DNA of 40,171 bases from Enterobacter sp. (GTDB lineage: Bacteria; Pseudomonadota; Gammaproteobacteria; Enterobacterales; Enterobacteriaceae), in contig JALCNW010000040.1 in NCBI GenBank assembly GCA_022649305.1, forward strand, positions 1 through 40,171, given 5' to 3'. Position 1 is the stretch's first letter, and each line of letters opens with the position of its first letter. The position numbers and the translations under genes are program-made. The notes beneath the pieces are model-generated. The model was not told where the DNA came from. It ran no database searches and saw only the letters and a program-made list of their open reading frames with translations. Of the stretch, positions 1 through 11,358 are shown in pieces.

Positions 1-1278
1 AGATGCCACTTTCGTTGAACGAATGTAGTCAAGCAGAGAGGTTTTACCGTGGTCAACGTGACCCATGATGGTAACAACTGGTGCACGGGACTCTGCCGCG
101 GCGCCAGTATCACGGTCGCTCATTACCGCTTCTTCCAGCTCGTTTTCACGACGCAGGATAACTTTATGGCCCATCTCTTCGGCAACCAGCTGCGCGGTTT
201 CCTGATCGATAACCTGGTTAATGGTTGCCATCGCACCCAGCTTCATCATTGCTTTGATGACCTGAGAGCCTTTGACTGCCATTTTGTTCGCCAGATCGCC
301 AACGGTGATGGTTTCGCCAATCACAACGTCACGGTTAACAGCCTGAGCTGGTTTCTGGAAGCCCTGCTGTAAAGAAGAACCTTTACGCTTGCCACCTTTA
401 CCACCGCGTCCAGCAGCACGTGCTTCTTCACGGTCAGCTTTAGATTCAGAGTGCTTGTTGCCTTTCTTCTGAGGACGAGCAGCTTTTGCAGCGGTACGAG
501 TACGGCTACGACCCGCTTCGACTTCGCGGTCGTTTTCGTCTTCTGCCTGGCGAGCATGCTGAGAAGTGGTGACGTGATAATCGCTCTTATCCTCTTCACC
601 TTTAGCTTTCTCTTGCTCTGCCCAAACGCCGGCATTTTCTTCTGCCATACGACGAGCTTCTTCAGCTACGCGACGTGCATCTTCTTCGAGCTTGCGACGC
701 GCTTCTTCTTCGGCTTTACGCTTCAGGTCAGCGGCTTCACTTTCGCGACGGGCTTTTTCTGTCTGGGCGGTTTTGGTCATTTCGTCAGTCTGTTGATTGC
801 TCACTTTGTCTTTTTCCGCAGCGTCGCGCTTCGCTTTATCACTTGCGTCGCGTTTCACTTTTTCAGCGGCCTCACGTTCAGCTTTTAATACTGCCTCACG
901 TTTAGCGGTTTCTACCGCCTCACGCTGAGCTTGTTCTTCCGCTTCACGCTGTGCCTGCTCTTCCGCTGCAAGGCGCTCGGCCTCTTGCGGATCACGTTTT
1001 ACAAAGGTGCGTGTCTTGCGGACTTCGATTTGTACCGATTTACTTTTTCCACCGGTACCAGGAATGTTTAACGTGCTGCGCGTTTTACGCTGCAACGTCA
1101 GCTTGTCAGGCGTAGAACCGTGTTCACGGTTCAGATGCGCCAGCAAGGTTTGTTTCTCTTGCGCGGTTACTGAGTCATCAGCAGCCTTCGGGATACCTGC
1201 ATCAGCAAATTGCTGTACCAGGCGCTCCACGGAGGTCTGAATCTCAGTAGCCAGCGATTTTACAGTTACATCAGTCAT
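1..1278 (-). CDS. infB: Translation initiation factor IF-2, N-terminal part (cut by window edge)
   Basis: IF-2 is the GTPase that brings initiator fMet-tRNA to the 30S subunit and promotes 50S joining. The window holds codons 1-426 of a protein of about 890 residues; the rest lies beyond base 1. Visible parts are an N-terminal IF2N domain, a long Lys/Ala/Arg/Glu-rich helical linker (about residues 100-215), a second IF2N-like segment, and the start of the G domain with the P-loop GHVDHGKT at residues 406-413. The ATG at 1278 is followed by [10 protein letters not shown], as in E. coli. Internal starts for the shorter IF-2 isoforms appear conserved: GTG at 804-802 (codon 159) and ATG at 780-778 (codon 167). 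It is the last gene seen in the metY-rimP-nusA-infB operon, 24 bases after nusA. Confidence 0.98.
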   Translation of the reverse strand, partial: MTDVTVKSLATEIQTSVERLVQQFADAGIPKAADDSVTAQEKQTLLAHLNREHGSTPDKLTLQRKTRSTLNIPGTGGKSKSVQIEVRKTRTFVKRDPQEAERLAAEEQAQREAEEQAQREAVETAKREAVLKAEREAAEKVKRDASDKAKRDAAEKDKVSNQQTDEMTKTAQTEKARRESEAADLKRKAEEEARRKLEEDARRVAEEARRMAEENAGVWAEQEKAKGEEDKSDYHVTTSQHARQAEDENDREVEAGRSRTRTAAKAARPQKKGNKHSESKADREEARAAGRGGKGGKRKGSSLQQGFQKPAQAVNRDVVIGETITVGDLANKMAVKGSQVIKAMMKLGAMATINQVIDQETAQLVAEEMGHKVILRRENELEEAVMSDRDTGAAAESRAPVVTIMGHVDHGKTSLLDYIRSTKVAS

Positions 1279-1302
1279 GCTGTTCCTTCCTGCTACAGTT
1301 TA

Positions 1303-2790
1303 TTACGCTTCGTCGCCGAACCAGCAAATATTACGTGCGGCCATGATGAGTTCACCAGCTTTCTCGTCGGTTAAACCTTCGATATCAGCCAGGTCATCAA
1401 CGCCTTGCTCAGCGAGATCTTCCAGCGTACAAACACCACGGGCAGCCAGCTTGAACGCAATCGCACGATCAAGACCTTCTAAATTCAGCAGGTCATCAGC
1501 CGGCTTGTTATCACCAAGGCTTTCTTCCTGAGCCAGTGCCAGGGTGGTCAGTGCGTTTTTAGCGCGTTCACGCAGGGCTTCAACGGTTGCTTCATCCAGG
1601 CCGTCGATTTCCAGCAGTTCTTTCATTGGCACGTAGGCCAGTTCTTCCAGCGTCGAGAAACCTTCTTCTACCAGGATGGTTGCAAAATCTGCGTCAATAT
1701 CCAGGTATTTCGTGAAGGTGTCGATCGCTGCATGGGCTTCAGCCTGGTGCTTCGCCTGCAGGTCATCAACCGTCATCACGTTAAGATCCCAACCACTCAG
1801 TTGAGAAGCCAAACGCACGTTCTGACCGTTACGACCGATAGCCTGTGCCAGGTTACCTGCTTCAACAGCGATATCCATGGTGTGCTTATCTTCGTCTACC
1901 ACAATGGAGGCTACATCAGCCGGTGCCATCGCGTTAATCACGAATTGCGCCGGGTTGTCGTCCCACAGAATGATATCAATACGTTCGCCACCCAGCTCAG
2001 TCGAAACTGCCTGAACGCGAGCGCCACGCATACCAACGCAAGCACCGACTGGGTCGATACGTTTGTCATTGGTTTTTACCGCGATTTTGGCACGGGAACC
2101 CGGATCGCGGGCCGCGGCTTTAATCTCGATAACTTCTTCACCGATTTCTGGCACTTCAATGCGGAACAGTTCGATCAGCATTTCTGGCTTAGAACGCGTC
2201 ACAAACAGCTGCGCACCACGTGCTTCCGGACGCACGGCGTACAGAACGCCACGAATACGGTCGCCTGGACGGAAGTTCTCACGCGGCAACATATCTTCAC
2301 GCAGGATAACCGCTTCAGCGTTGCTACCCAGATCAAGAGCGATGTTATCGCGGTTCACTTTCTTCACCACACCCGTGATGATTTCGCCTTCATGTGAACG
2401 GAACTGATCAACCACCATAGCGCGCTCGGCTTCACGTACTTTCTGTACGATAACCTGCTTTGCCGTTTGGGTGGTGATACGGTCGAAGGTGACAGATTCA
2501 ATCTGATCTTCAACATATTCGCCAACGTTAAAGCTTTCGTCTTCGTAGCGAGCCGCTTCAAGCGTAATTTCTTTAGTCGGTTGGGTCACTTCTTCAACAA
2601 TGACCCAACGACGGAATGTATCGAAGTCGCCGCTTTTACGATCGATTTCTACGCGAACTTCGATCTCTTGTTCGTATTTTTTCTTGGTTGCAGTAGCCAG
2701 TGCACTTTCCAGCGCTTCGAAAATCTTCTCACGCGGCAGTGATTTCTCGTTAGAGACGGCTTCAACAACAGCCAAAATTTCTTTGTTCAT
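1303..2790 (-). CDS. nusA: Transcription termination/antitermination factor NusA
   Basis: NusA binds RNA polymerase and nascent RNA, controls pausing and termination, and takes part in rRNA and lambda N antitermination. The product has 495 residues, the same as E. coli. Domain order is an N-terminal RNAP-binding domain (about 1-125), an S1 domain (about 135-200), two KH domains (about 200-345, with [12 protein letters not shown] and [10 protein letters not shown]) and two acidic C-terminal repeats (about 365-490) that contact alpha-CTD and lambda N. The ATG at 2790 gives [12 protein letters not shown]. It lies 28 bases after rimP and 24 before infB in one operon. NusA is known to feed back on this operon; nothing decisive for that is visible here. 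Confidence 0.99.
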   Translation of the reverse strand: MNKEILAVVEAVSNEKSLPREKIFEALESALATATKKKYEQEIEVRVEIDRKSGDFDTFRRWVIVEEVTQPTKEITLEAARYEDESFNVGEYVEDQIESVTFDRITTQTAKQVIVQKVREAERAMVVDQFRSHEGEIITGVVKKVNRDNIALDLGSNAEAVILREDMLPRENFRPGDRIRGVLYAVRPEARGAQLFVTRSKPEMLIELFRIEVPEIGEEVIEIKAAARDPGSRAKIAVKTNDKRIDPVGACVGMRGARVQAVSTELGGERIDIILWDDNPAQFVINAMAPADVASIVVDEDKHTMDIAVEAGNLAQAIGRNGQNVRLASQLSGWDLNVMTVDDLQAKHQAEAHAAIDTFTKYLDIDADFATILVEEGFSTLEELAYVPMKELLEIDGLDEATVEALRERAKNALTTLALAQEESLGDNKPADDLLNLEGLDRAIAFKLAARGVCTLEDLAEQGVDDLADIEGLTDEKAGELIMAARNICWFGDEA

Positions 2791-2818
2791 CGCGGGCTTT
2801 TCACCTCAATCCAGACTG

Positions 2819-3271
2819 TTAAAAGTGGGGAACCAGGTTCGCCTTCTGGATATTACTCAGCGCGAACACTTCATCTTTGCCTTCGACAGTTACCGTGATC
2901 ATCTCACCATCAACGGCCTTTATAATGCCCTGCCATTTACGGCGGTTTTGTACAGCCATACGCAGAACGACCGCCACTTCTTCACCGATGTACTGAGTGT
3001 AGTGTTCGACAGTGAACATCGGGCGATGGAGGCCAGGCGAGGAAACTTCCAGGTTATAGGCAACAGTAATTGGATCTTCAACATCAAGAACCGCACTCAC
3101 CTGGTGGCTGACATCAGCACAATCATCAACATTGATGCCATCTTCACTATCAATATAGATGCGCAGCGTGGATGTACGGCTGCGAATAAATTCGATGCCG
3201 ACCAGTTCATAGCCCAGTGCTTCGACTGGTGCTTTAATCATCTCTGTTAATTTTTGGTCTAATGTGGACAA
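2819..3271 (-). CDS. rimP: Ribosome maturation factor RimP
   Basis: RimP assists 30S subunit maturation. Two domains fit the family: an N-terminal alpha/beta domain (about 1-80, including [20 protein letters not shown]) and a C-terminal SH3-like domain ending in ANLVPHF. The chosen start is TTG at 3271, giving 150 residues starting M(L)STLDQKLTE, which matches the E. coli protein. A GTG two codons upstream (3277) is an equally readable alternative giving 152 residues. An ATG at 3301 would add ten residues but lies within a T-rich segment beside the metY terminator and is unlikely. First protein gene after metY; nusA follows after 28 bases. Confidence 0.96.
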   Translation of the reverse strand: MSTLDQKLTEMIKAPVEALGYELVGIEFIRSRTSTLRIYIDSEDGINVDDCADVSHQVSAVLDVEDPITVAYNLEVSSPGLHRPMFTVEHYTQYIGEEVAVVLRMAVQNRRKWQGIIKAVDGEMITVTVEGKDEVFALSNIQKANLVPHF

Positions 3272-3330
3272 GCCCACCCCCAAGACGTAAAAAAAGGGCA
3301 TAAAGCCCAGTTATTCTGTAGTCAGATAAC

Positions 3331-3355
3331 AAAAAACCCCGATAAATCGGGGCTT
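3331..3355 (-). terminator. Intrinsic terminator/attenuator between metY and rimP
   Basis: Read on the minus strand, a perfect 7-bp stem (CCCCGAT/ATCGGGG, 3337-3352) is followed by six T (complement of 3331-3336). It separates the metY tRNA from the protein genes of the operon. It probably ends much tRNA transcription while letting part of it continue into rimP-nusA-infB. Confidence 0.85.
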
Positions 3356-3478
3356 TAGATAACTGAACCCTATAGCCGCAACTGCGGCCTGGAGCACTTT
3401 CTGAAAGAATTTTTTCAAATCCAGCTACGAAGGCTCTAAGTCTTCACAGTATATTTGAAAAAGAACTTTATGGGAAAG

Positions 3479-3555
<77 letters not shown>

Positions 3556-3563
3556 TCCGAAAC

Positions 3564-3599
3564 GTGGCAAATTTTACTCGTTTTGGGTAAAAAATGCAA
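3564..3599 (-). promoter_or_regulatory. Sigma-70 promoter of the metY-rimP-nusA-infB operon
   Basis: On the minus strand, TTGCAT (complement of 3594-3599) and TAAAAT (complement of 3571-3576) are separated by exactly 17 bases. The predicted start is near 3564, nine bases before the mature tRNA 5' end at 3555. The GC-rich bases between the -10 and the start would fit stringent control, which is inferred from what is known of stable-RNA promoters. Confidence 0.75.
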
Positions 3600-3811
3600 A
3601 TAATGCTGGGATTTGGTACCGAGGACGGGACTTTAAATCGGCGTTCAGTATATTGATAGTTAACCCCACCTGTCAACCCTACAACCTATGCGTTTTGCTG
3701 AATAAAGCACGGCTCACTATTCTGTTCTGACATCCTTCTATTCTGAGGCCTTCCACGTAGGTAATTTTTACAAAAAACACACGAATCTCTTCCGGTCATT
3801 GGCAAAAGATG

Positions 3812-5245
<1,434 letters not shown>

Positions 5246-5263
5246 TTGTCTGACAGATATTCG

Positions 5264-5288
5264 AAAGGCGCCTGATGGCGCCTTTTTT
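5264..5288 (+). terminator. Intrinsic terminator of argG
   Basis: Perfect stem GGCGCC-TGAT-GGCGCC (5267-5282) preceded by AAA and followed by six T (5283-5288), 21 bases after the argG stop. Confidence 0.9.
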
Positions 5289-5308
5289 ATTGCGCTTTTA
5301 TACAGACG

Positions 5309-5337
5309 AAAAAAAAGACATCTTTCGATGTCTTTCT
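5309..5337 (-). terminator. Intrinsic terminator of secG-leuU
   Basis: On the minus strand, AAGACATC-GAAA-GATGTCTT (complement of 5315-5334) is an 8-bp stem with a GNRA-type loop, followed by a run of T (complement of 5309-5314). It lies just after the 3' end of leuU and converges with the argG terminator. Confidence 0.9.
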
Positions 5338-5347
5338 TCTGGAATAT

Positions 5348-5434
5348 TGGTACCGAGGATGGGACTCGAACCCACAAGCCCGTTAGGGCACTACCACCTC
5401 AAGGTAGCGTGTCTACCAATTCCACCACCTCGGT
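5348..5434 (-). tRNA. leuU: tRNA-Leu (GAG)
   Basis: An 87-base class II tRNA with long variable arm, encoded CCA (complement of 5348-5350) and anticodon loop CTTGAGG (anticodon GAG, reading CUU/CUC). The acceptor stem pairs ACCGAGG with CCTCGGT, so the first pair is A1-U72. I remember the K-12 gene as having G1-U72, which would make this a compensatory strengthening. The tRNA 5' end is nine bases from the secG stop, so it is processed from the secG transcript, as in E. coli. Confidence 0.97.
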
Positions 5435-5443
5435 ACTGAATAC

Positions 5444-5776
5444 TTAGCGTGGGATATCGCTCGTCGGCTTAGCCGGTTCTGCTGGCTGAGACTGCTCGGC
5501 TTTCTCCGGTGCGCTCAGATTTTCCCACTCGCTTCCTTTGCTGGTCTTGTTGCTGTTGATATTTCCCAGCGCCAGACTGATGATGAAGAACAGCGTAGCC
5601 AGAATAGCCGTTGTACGGGTCATGAAGTTCGAAGAACCACTTGAACCAAACAGCGTACCGGAAGCGCCTGCTCCGAAGGAGGCTCCCATATCAGCGCCTT
5701 TGCCTTGCTGCAGCATGATCAGCGCTACAAGAGCGATGGCTACAATAAGGAAAATAACTAAAAGAGCTTCGTACAT
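5444..5776 (-). CDS. secG: Preprotein translocase subunit SecG
   Basis: SecG is the small non-essential subunit of the SecYEG inner-membrane channel and assists SecA-driven protein export. The product has 110 residues, the same as E. coli. It has two membrane helices (about 2-23 and 52-74) separated by the conserved glycine-rich loop [15 protein letters not shown], then a hydrophilic Glu/Pro-rich tail ending in TSDIP. The ATG at 5776 was chosen over upstream in-frame codons because it starts the conserved MYEALL. AAGGA lies about 11 bases upstream. Cotranscribed with leuU from two candidate tandem promoters. Confidence 0.98.
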   Translation of the reverse strand: MYEALLVIFLIVAIALVALIMLQQGKGADMGASFGAGASGTLFGSSGSSNFMTRTTAILATLFFIISLALGNINSNKTSKGSEWENLSAPEKAEQSQPAEPAKPTSDIPR

Positions 5777-5855
5777 AATCAACCTGTTCCTTGCGGATTT
5801 GCCGCATACCAATGCTTCGACCAATTTAGCAGGATTTTTGTTTCCCACTGAAGCG

Positions 5856-5891
5856 GGTGTGAATACTAACCAAAGCGAATGTCCTTCGCAA
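5856..5891 (-). promoter_or_regulatory. secG promoter, proximal
   Basis: On the minus strand, TTGCGA (complement of 5886-5891), 17-base spacer, TAGTAT (complement of 5863-5868). The predicted start is near 5856, about 80 bases before the secG ATG. Confidence 0.55.
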
Positions 5892-5899
5892 GGGCAATT

Positions 5900-5935
5900 T
5901 AAGTGCATTGTATCAACTGCGGAAAAAAACAGCAA
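5900..5935 (-). promoter_or_regulatory. secG promoter, distal
   Basis: On the minus strand, TTGCTG (complement of 5930-5935), 17-base spacer, TACAAT (complement of 5907-5912). It lies 44 bases upstream of the proximal candidate, giving a tandem arrangement. Assigned by hexamer match only. Confidence 0.45.
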
Positions 5936-5956
5936 AAGCGGGCTTTTCGCACAATA

Positions 5957-5981
5957 TTAAGGCGGCAAATGCCGCCTTTTT
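5957..5981 (-). terminator. Weak terminator-like hairpin after glmM
   Basis: GGCGGC-AAAT-GCCGCC (5961-5976) is a perfect 6-bp G+C stem 25 bases after the glmM stop. The minus-strand 3' flank TTAATATT is only partly T-rich; the better T run (TTTTT) is on the plus strand. Termination after glmM may therefore be incomplete, with some readthrough into secG. Confidence 0.5.
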
Positions 5982-6000
5982 AAACACTTACTGTAAGAGG

Positions 6001-7338
6001 TTATGCTGCTTTCACCGCATCGGCAATCCGATGTGCAAATTCAGTGACCTGCGCTTCATCTTCGCCTTCCACCATGACGCGGATCAATGGCTCGGTGCCT
6101 GATTTACGCAGCAGTACACGCCCGCGATTACCCAGTGCCGCTTCCACTTCCGTCATGACGGCTTTGACATTAGCACTCTCAAGCGGATCGCCATTACCAG
6201 CAGTAAAGCGAACGTTAACCAGAATCTGTGGGAACATCTTCATACCACTGCACAGATCGTGCAAACTCATGTGGTTGCGTACCATCGCCGCAACAACCTG
6301 AAGACTTGCAACAATACCGTCGCCGGTAGTGGTTTTATCCAGCAGAATCACATGACCGGAGTTTTCAGCGCCAATGCGCCAGCCTTTCTCCTGCAATTTC
6401 TCAAGAACATAGCGGTCACCCACTTTCGCGCGAGTAAACGGAATACCCAGCTGTTTTAATGCCAGCTCCAGGCCCATGTTACTCATCAGAGTGCCCACAG
6501 CACCGCCACGCAGTTGGCCCTGACGCAGGCTTTCACGGGCGATGATATAGAGGATCTGATCGCCATCAACCTTATTACCTTCGTGATCCACCATGATCAC
6601 ACGGTCACCATCACCGTCGAACGCGATACCCAAATCGGCTTTCTCTGCCAGCACGCGAGCCTGCAACGCTCGAACGTCCGTCGCACCAACTTCTTCGTTA
6701 ATGTTTACGCCGTCGGGTTCACAGCCGATCGCAATGACTTTCGCGCCAAGCTCACGGAACACATTTGGAGCAATGTGATAGGTTGCGCCATTTGCACAGT
6801 CGACCACGATTTTGAGGTGGCCCAGGCTGAGTTCGTTAGGGAATGTGCCTTTGCAGAACTCAATATAGCGACCCGCGGCATCAACGATACGACTGGCTTT
6901 ACCTAATTCGGAAGAGTCAACGCAGGTCAGCTCTTTTTCCATTTCCGCTTCGATAGCCTCTTCAACTTCATCAGGCAATTTAGTGCCATCGATGGAGAAG
7001 AATTTAATGCCGTTATCGTAGAACGGATTGTGCGAAGCAGAAATGACGATACCGGCTTCTGCGCGGAAAGTACGCGTCAGATACGCCACGGCAGGTGTAG
7101 GCATTGGACCGGTGAATGAGGCAGAAAGCCCCGCAGCAGCAAGCCCCGCTTCCAATGCCGATTCAAGCATATAGCCAGAAATACGGGTGTCTTTACCGAT
7201 AATGATTTTACGGGAACCATGGCGAGCAAGCACTTTACCCGCTGCCCAGCCAAGTTTCAGCACAAAATCAGGCGTGATAGGTGCATCGCCCACGCGGCCA
7301 CGAATACCATCGGTGCCAAAATATTTACGATTACTCAT
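6001..7338 (-). CDS. glmM: Phosphoglucosamine mutase
   Basis: GlmM converts glucosamine-6-phosphate to glucosamine-1-phosphate, feeding UDP-GlcNAc synthesis for peptidoglycan and LPS. The 445 residues match E. coli. The catalytic phosphoserine lies in VISASHNP (Ser102), the Mg-binding loop is DGDGDR (about 241-246), and the C-terminal phosphate-binding loop is [12 protein letters not shown]. The ATG at 7338 ([14 protein letters not shown]) was chosen over an upstream in-frame codon; it has AAGGAAA upstream. The start overlaps the folP stop by eight bases, implying translational coupling. Confidence 0.98.
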   Translation of the reverse strand: MSNRKYFGTDGIRGRVGDAPITPDFVLKLGWAAGKVLARHGSRKIIIGKDTRISGYMLESALEAGLAAAGLSASFTGPMPTPAVAYLTRTFRAEAGIVISASHNPFYDNGIKFFSIDGTKLPDEVEEAIEAEMEKELTCVDSSELGKASRIVDAAGRYIEFCKGTFPNELSLGHLKIVVDCANGATYHIAPNVFRELGAKVIAIGCEPDGVNINEEVGATDVRALQARVLAEKADLGIAFDGDGDRVIMVDHEGNKVDGDQILYIIARESLRQGQLRGGAVGTLMSNMGLELALKQLGIPFTRAKVGDRYVLEKLQEKGWRIGAENSGHVILLDKTTTGDGIVASLQVVAAMVRNHMSLHDLCSGMKMFPQILVNVRFTAGNGDPLESANVKAVMTEVEAALGNRGRVLLRKSGTEPLIRVMVEGEDEAQVTEFAHRIADAVKAA

Positions 7339-8179
7339 AGCGTTTATTTTCCTTCGCTGACAGTGTGGCTTCCACCACACGCATAGCTTCTACTGTCTCT
7401 TTGACATCATGGACGCGAATGATGTGCGCGCCCTGCATTGCCGCTATCACCGCACATGCAAGACTTCCACTCAGACGTTCGCCAGGACCCACATTAAGCA
7501 ATTGCCCTACCATTGTTTTTCGCGACATCCCGACCAGCAAAGGCAGACCAAAATGGTGAAACTCTGATAAACGCGCAAGCAGCTCATAGTTATGGGATAG
7601 ATTTTTACCGAATCCGAATCCTGGGTCGAGTAACAATTTCTCTTTTGCGATGCCCGCACGCTCACAACGCGCTATTTGCTCAATAAAGTAGCGATTAACA
7701 TCTGCAAACACATCATCGTATTTCGGTGCCGACTGCATCGTTTTCGGCTGACCTTGCATATGCATCAAACATACTGGCAGACCAGTCTCTGCTGCAGCTT
7801 CCAGCGCGCCGGGCTCACTCAGGGAACGAATGTCGTTAATGATGTGAGCACCTACTCGCGCGGATTCTCTTATCACTTCTGGTTTCGACGTATCGACAGA
7901 AATCCACACTTCAAAACGTTGAGCAATAGCCTCAACAACAGGGATTACGCGCGCCAGCTCTTCCTCCACGCTCACGTCCACCGCCCCCGGACGCGTTGAT
8001 TCGCCGCCGATATCAATAATCGTCGCACCCGCGTTGATCATCAGATTGGCATGCTTCACCGCTTCAATCAGCGTGTTATGCGTACCGCCGTCGGAGAACG
8101 AGTCAGGCGTGACGTTCAGGATACCCATCACATGCGGATGTGAGAGATCGAGAGTCGAGTCCTGGGCGAAAAGTTTCAT
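7331..8179 (-). CDS. folP: Dihydropteroate synthase
   Basis: FolP condenses p-aminobenzoate with hydroxymethyl-dihydropterin pyrophosphate in folate synthesis and is the sulfonamide target. The 282 residues match E. coli. The family motifs [11 protein letters not shown] (about 22-32), DPGFGFGK and GMSRK (substrate-binding lysine) are present, and the TIM barrel ends in RVHDVKE. The mobile loop [11 protein letters not shown] is wild-type in appearance; this is chromosomal folP, not a sul-type enzyme. It follows ftsH past a strong terminator and overlaps glmM by eight bases. Confidence 0.98.
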   Translation of the reverse strand: MKLFAQDSTLDLSHPHVMGILNVTPDSFSDGGTHNTLIEAVKHANLMINAGATIIDIGGESTRPGAVDVSVEEELARVIPVVEAIAQRFEVWISVDTSKPEVIRESARVGAHIINDIRSLSEPGALEAAAETGLPVCLMHMQGQPKTMQSAPKYDDVFADVNRYFIEQIARCERAGIAKEKLLLDPGFGFGKNLSHNYELLARLSEFHHFGLPLLVGMSRKTMVGQLLNVGPGERLSGSLACAVIAAMQGAHIIRVHDVKETVEAMRVVEATLSAKENKRYE

Positions 8180-8213
8180 GGCTAAATCCCTGGTATTGAT
8201 TATTAAGCAGATA

Positions 8214-8243
8214 AGAAAAACCCCGGAGCAAGCTCCGGGGTTT
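8214..8243 (-). terminator. Intrinsic terminator of ftsH
   Basis: On the minus strand, an 8-bp stem CCCCGGAG-CTTG-CTCCGGGG (complement of 8221-8240) followed by TTTTT (complement of 8216-8220). It sits between ftsH and folP, so folP-glmM needs its own promoter or partial readthrough. Confidence 0.9.
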
Positions 8244-8274
8244 CAGGTCACGATAACACATTTACAGCGATGGC

Positions 8275-10209
8275 TTACTTGTCGCCCAGCTGTTCTGACA
8301 TGGTATTGCCCGGGTTCGGCGTATTCGGTTCATCGACCGGACGCGGCGCACGAGGGGTGCCATTGTTATCAGAATTATTGGAAGCGCCTGGATCTTCCCA
8401 GCCTGCTGGCGGACGCACTTCGCGGCGAGCCATCAGGTCGTCAATCTGCGGAGCATCGATGGTCTCATATTTCATGAGAGCATCTTTCATGGAGTGCAGA
8501 ATATCCAGGTTTTCATTCAGGATTTCACGAGCGCGGCCATAGTTGCGTTCAACCAGCGCTTTAACTTCCTGATCAATAATACGAGCCGTTTCATCGGACA
8601 TATGTTTCGCTTTCGCGACAGAGCGGCCCAGGAATACTTCGCCATCTTCTTCCGCATACAGCAGCGGACCAAGTTTGTCGGAGAAGCCCCACTGGGTCAC
8701 CATGTTACGTGCCAGGTTAGTCGCAACTTTAATATCGTTGGATGCACCGGTAGAAACATGTTCCACGCCGTAGATAATCTCTTCTGCCAGACGACCACCG
8801 TAAAGGGTCGAAATCTGGCTTTCCAGCTTCTGACGGCTGGCGCTGATTGCATCGCCTTCCGGCAGGAAGAACGTTACGCCAAGCGCGCGACCACGCGGAA
8901 TAATCGTCACTTTATGGACCGGATCGTGTTCTGGAACCAGACGACCGATAATCGCATGACCGGCTTCATGGTACGCGGTAGATTCTTTCTGCGCTTCCGT
9001 CATCACCATGGAGCGACGTTCTGCACCCATCATGATTTTGTCTTTCGCTTTTTCGAACTCTACCATCGACACGACGCGCTTGTTACCGCGAGCAGCAAAC
9101 AGAGCAGCTTCGTTGACCAGGTTTGCCAGGTCAGCACCGGAGAAGCCCGGAGTACCACGTCCAATGATTGCCGCATCGACATCTGGCGACAGTGGAACGC
9201 GACGCATGTGGACTTTCAGAATCTGTTCACGACCACGAACATCCGGCAGACCAACCACAACCTGACGGTCGAAACGGCCTGGACGCAGCAGCGCTGGGTC
9301 AAGGACATCCGGACGGTTAGTTGCGGCGATAACGATAATACCCTCGTTACCTTCGAAGCCGTCCATCTCAACCAGCATCTGGTTTAGAGTCTGTTCGCGT
9401 TCATCGTGACCACCGCCCAGGCCTGCGCCACGTTGGCGGCCTACGGCGTCGATTTCATCGATGAAGATAATACATGGAGCTGCCTTCTTGGCCTGTTCGA
9501 ACATGTCACGCACACGAGATGCACCAACACCGACGAACATTTCTACGAAGTCAGAACCCGAAATAGTAAAGAACGGGACTTTCGCTTCGCCCGCGATGGC
9601 TTTCGCCAACAGCGTTTTACCGGTCCCCGGAGGACCGACCATCAGGATACCTTTCGGGATCTTACCGCCCAGTTTCTGGAAACGGCTCGGCTCACGCAGG
9701 TACTCAACGAGTTCAGCCACTTCATCTTTAGCTTCATCACAACCTGCGACGTCAGCAAAAGTGGTCTTGATCTGGTCTTCCGTAAGCATACGCGCCTTGC
9801 TCTTACCGAACGACATGGCACCTTTGCCACCGCCGCCCTGCATTTGGCGCATAAAGAAGATCCAGACGCCGATAAGAAGCAGCATCGGGAACCAGGATAT
9901 GAAGATAGAAGCCAGCAGGCTCGGCTCTTCTGGCGGCTCACCTACCACCTTGACGTTTTTAGTCAGAAGGTTATCAAGCAGCTTAGGATCGTTCACCGGT
10001 ATGTAAGTCGTGTAACGGTTACTATCTTTCTTGGTAACGTTGATCTCACGTCCGTTGATACGCGCTTCGCGAACCTGGTCCTGATTGACCTCTTGCAGGA
10101 AGGTAGAGTAATCCACCTTACGACCATTCGACTCGCTGGGCCCAAAGCTCTGGAACACTGACATCAGCACAACGGCAATGACCAGCCAGAGTATTAGGTT
10201 TTTCGCCAT
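8275..10209 (-). CDS. ftsH: ATP-dependent zinc metalloprotease FtsH
   Basis: FtsH is the essential membrane-anchored AAA+ protease that degrades LpxC, sigma-32 and unassembled membrane proteins such as SecY. The 644 residues match E. coli. Two membrane helices (about 5-24 and 99-120) flank a periplasmic domain. The AAA module has Walker A GPPGTGKT (192-199), Walker B FIDEIDA and the SRH region RPGRFDRQ. The zinc protease motif is HEAGH (about 414-418). The ATG at 10209 (MAKNLILW) is the usual start. An in-frame TTG three codons upstream (10218) has GAGG eight bases before it and is a credible alternative of 647 residues. Downstream of rlmE, as in the E. coli heat-shock operon. Confidence 0.99.
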   Translation of the reverse strand: MAKNLILWLVIAVVLMSVFQSFGPSESNGRKVDYSTFLQEVNQDQVREARINGREINVTKKDSNRYTTYIPVNDPKLLDNLLTKNVKVVGEPPEEPSLLASIFISWFPMLLLIGVWIFFMRQMQGGGGKGAMSFGKSKARMLTEDQIKTTFADVAGCDEAKDEVAELVEYLREPSRFQKLGGKIPKGILMVGPPGTGKTLLAKAIAGEAKVPFFTISGSDFVEMFVGVGASRVRDMFEQAKKAAPCIIFIDEIDAVGRQRGAGLGGGHDEREQTLNQMLVEMDGFEGNEGIIVIAATNRPDVLDPALLRPGRFDRQVVVGLPDVRGREQILKVHMRRVPLSPDVDAAIIGRGTPGFSGADLANLVNEAALFAARGNKRVVSMVEFEKAKDKIMMGAERRSMVMTEAQKESTAYHEAGHAIIGRLVPEHDPVHKVTIIPRGRALGVTFFLPEGDAISASRQKLESQISTLYGGRLAEEIIYGVEHVSTGASNDIKVATNLARNMVTQWGFSDKLGPLLYAEEDGEVFLGRSVAKAKHMSDETARIIDQEVKALVERNYGRAREILNENLDILHSMKDALMKYETIDAPQIDDLMARREVRPPAGWEDPGASNNSDNNGTPRAPRPVDEPNTPNPGNTMSEQLGDK

Positions 10210-10311
10210 GTCACTCAAGGGATTAACCTCATATTACAACTGTGTTAAAAACAGCGTCAGGATACTTAATATCCAGTCTCTTTCAAACTTTCGTTTGAAA
10301 TCAACCGGCTA

Positions 10312-10938
10312 TCACTTTCGCCCGGTCGCTACAATATACACTTCACGTGAACGAGCACGGGAAGAGTCCGGCTTACGAACTTTTACTTTCGCAAACAGGG
10401 AGCGAATTTCCTTAAGATACTCCTCGAAACCTTCGCCCTGGAACACCTTCACTACAAAACTACCACCTGGAGCCAGAACATCACGAGACATTTCTAACGC
10501 CAGTTCAACCAGATACATGGAGCGGGGGATATCCACCGCTGGTGTTCCGCACATATTTGGCGCCATATCCGACATGACAACCTGAACCTTACTATCCCCT
10601 ACGCGTTCAAGCAGCGCTTTGAGGACTAATTCATCACGAAAATCGCCCTGAAGGAAGTCCACACCGACAATTGGATCCATAGGTAAAAGATCGCAAGCGA
10701 TGATTCGGCCCTGACCACCAATCTGCGTCACCGCATATTGGGACCATCCACCGGGTGCAGCACCGAGATCAACAATCGTCATTCCCGGCTTAAAGAGTTT
10801 GTCACTTTGCTGTATTTCATCAAGTTTAAACCAGGCGCGGGAACGTAACCCCTTTTTCTGCGCCTGGATAACATATTTATCGCTAAAGTGTTCCTGAAGC
10901 CAGCGACTGGAGCTGGCAGAACGCTTTTTACCTGTCAT
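10312..10938 (-). CDS. rlmE: 23S rRNA 2'-O-methyltransferase RlmE (FtsJ/RrmJ)
   Basis: RlmE methylates U2552 in the A-loop of 23S rRNA, a late step of 50S assembly induced by heat shock. The product has 208 residues, one fewer than E. coli because it ends at GRK without the final proline. The SAM-binding motif is [12 protein letters not shown] (about 55-66), and the K-D-K-E catalytic set is consistent with Lys38 in WFKLDE, Asp in MSDMAPN, Lys in VVKVFQG and Glu in SREVY. It is followed 102 bases later by ftsH and is divergent from yhbY. Confidence 0.98.
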   Translation of the reverse strand: MTGKKRSASSSRWLQEHFSDKYVIQAQKKGLRSRAWFKLDEIQQSDKLFKPGMTIVDLGAAPGGWSQYAVTQIGGQGRIIACDLLPMDPIVGVDFLQGDFRDELVLKALLERVGDSKVQVVMSDMAPNMCGTPAVDIPRSMYLVELALEMSRDVLAPGGSFVVKVFQGEGFEEYLKEIRSLFAKVKVRKPDSSRARSREVYIVATGRK

Positions 10939-10997
10939 TTCAATTTCCGTCCTGGTTCATCGTAATTTGCCTGTGACGTAAATTTCTACGCAGCTAT

Positions 10998-11034
10998 TTG
11001 GCGATGTAAGGGAGATGGCGGTAGAATGAACCGT
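10998..11034 (+). promoter_or_regulatory. Candidate yhbY promoter
   Basis: TTGGCG (10998-11003), 18-base spacer, TAGAAT (11022-11027). The predicted start is near 11034, about 31 bases before the yhbY ATG. Assigned by hexamer match only. Confidence 0.45.
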
Positions 11035-11064
11035 TTTCAATCCCAACGTAAGCAAAAATATACG

Positions 11065-11358
11065 ATGAATCTGAGTACTAAACAAAAACAGCACCTTAAA
11101 GGTCTGGCACATCCACTCAAGCCTGTAGTCATGCTTGGCAACAATGGTTTGACCGAAGGGGTGCTTGCCGAGATCGAGCAAGCGCTTGAGCACCACGAGT
11201 TGATCAAGGTGAAAATCGCCTCTGAAGACAGAGACAATAAAACCCTGATCGTGGAAGCTATCGTGCGCGAAACCGGTGCCTGTAATGTACAGGTTATCGG
11301 TAAAACGCTGGTGCTCTATCGCCCAACTAAAGAGCGTAAAATCTCGCTGCCACGCTAA
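11065..11358 (+). CDS. yhbY: Ribosome-associated RNA-binding CRM-domain protein YhbY
   Basis: YhbY is a small CRM-domain protein associated with pre-50S ribosomal particles; its exact role is not settled. The 97 residues match E. coli. The family's GxxG-like loop is present as LGNNGLTEGV, followed by the basic KTLVLYRPTKERK tail. The ATG at 11065 (MNLSTKQKQHLKGLAHPLKP) was chosen for its match to the known start; an in-frame ATG 13 codons upstream would add an unconserved basic extension. Its Shine-Dalgarno is weak. Monocistronic, divergent from rlmE. Confidence 0.97.
   Translation: MNLSTKQKQHLKGLAHPLKPVVMLGNNGLTEGVLAEIEQALEHHELIKVKIASEDRDNKTLIVEAIVRETGACNVQVIGKTLVLYRPTKERKISLPR

Noticed and set aside
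640..980. Degenerate repeats (GCTTCTTC/GCGACG type) in infB
   Set aside because: They encode the Lys/Ala/Arg/Glu-rich helical linker normal for enterobacterial IF-2 and are not a DNA repeat array or CRISPR.
1732..2397. A 221-codon plus-strand open frame opposite nusA
   Set aside because: It lies wholly antisense to a highly conserved gene, resembles no family and has no ribosome binding site. It is a mirror of nusA codon use.
8494..9387. A 297-codon plus-strand open frame opposite ftsH
   Set aside because: Fully antisense to ftsH with Phe/Asn/Arg-rich low-information content; a shadow of the codon bias of the real gene.
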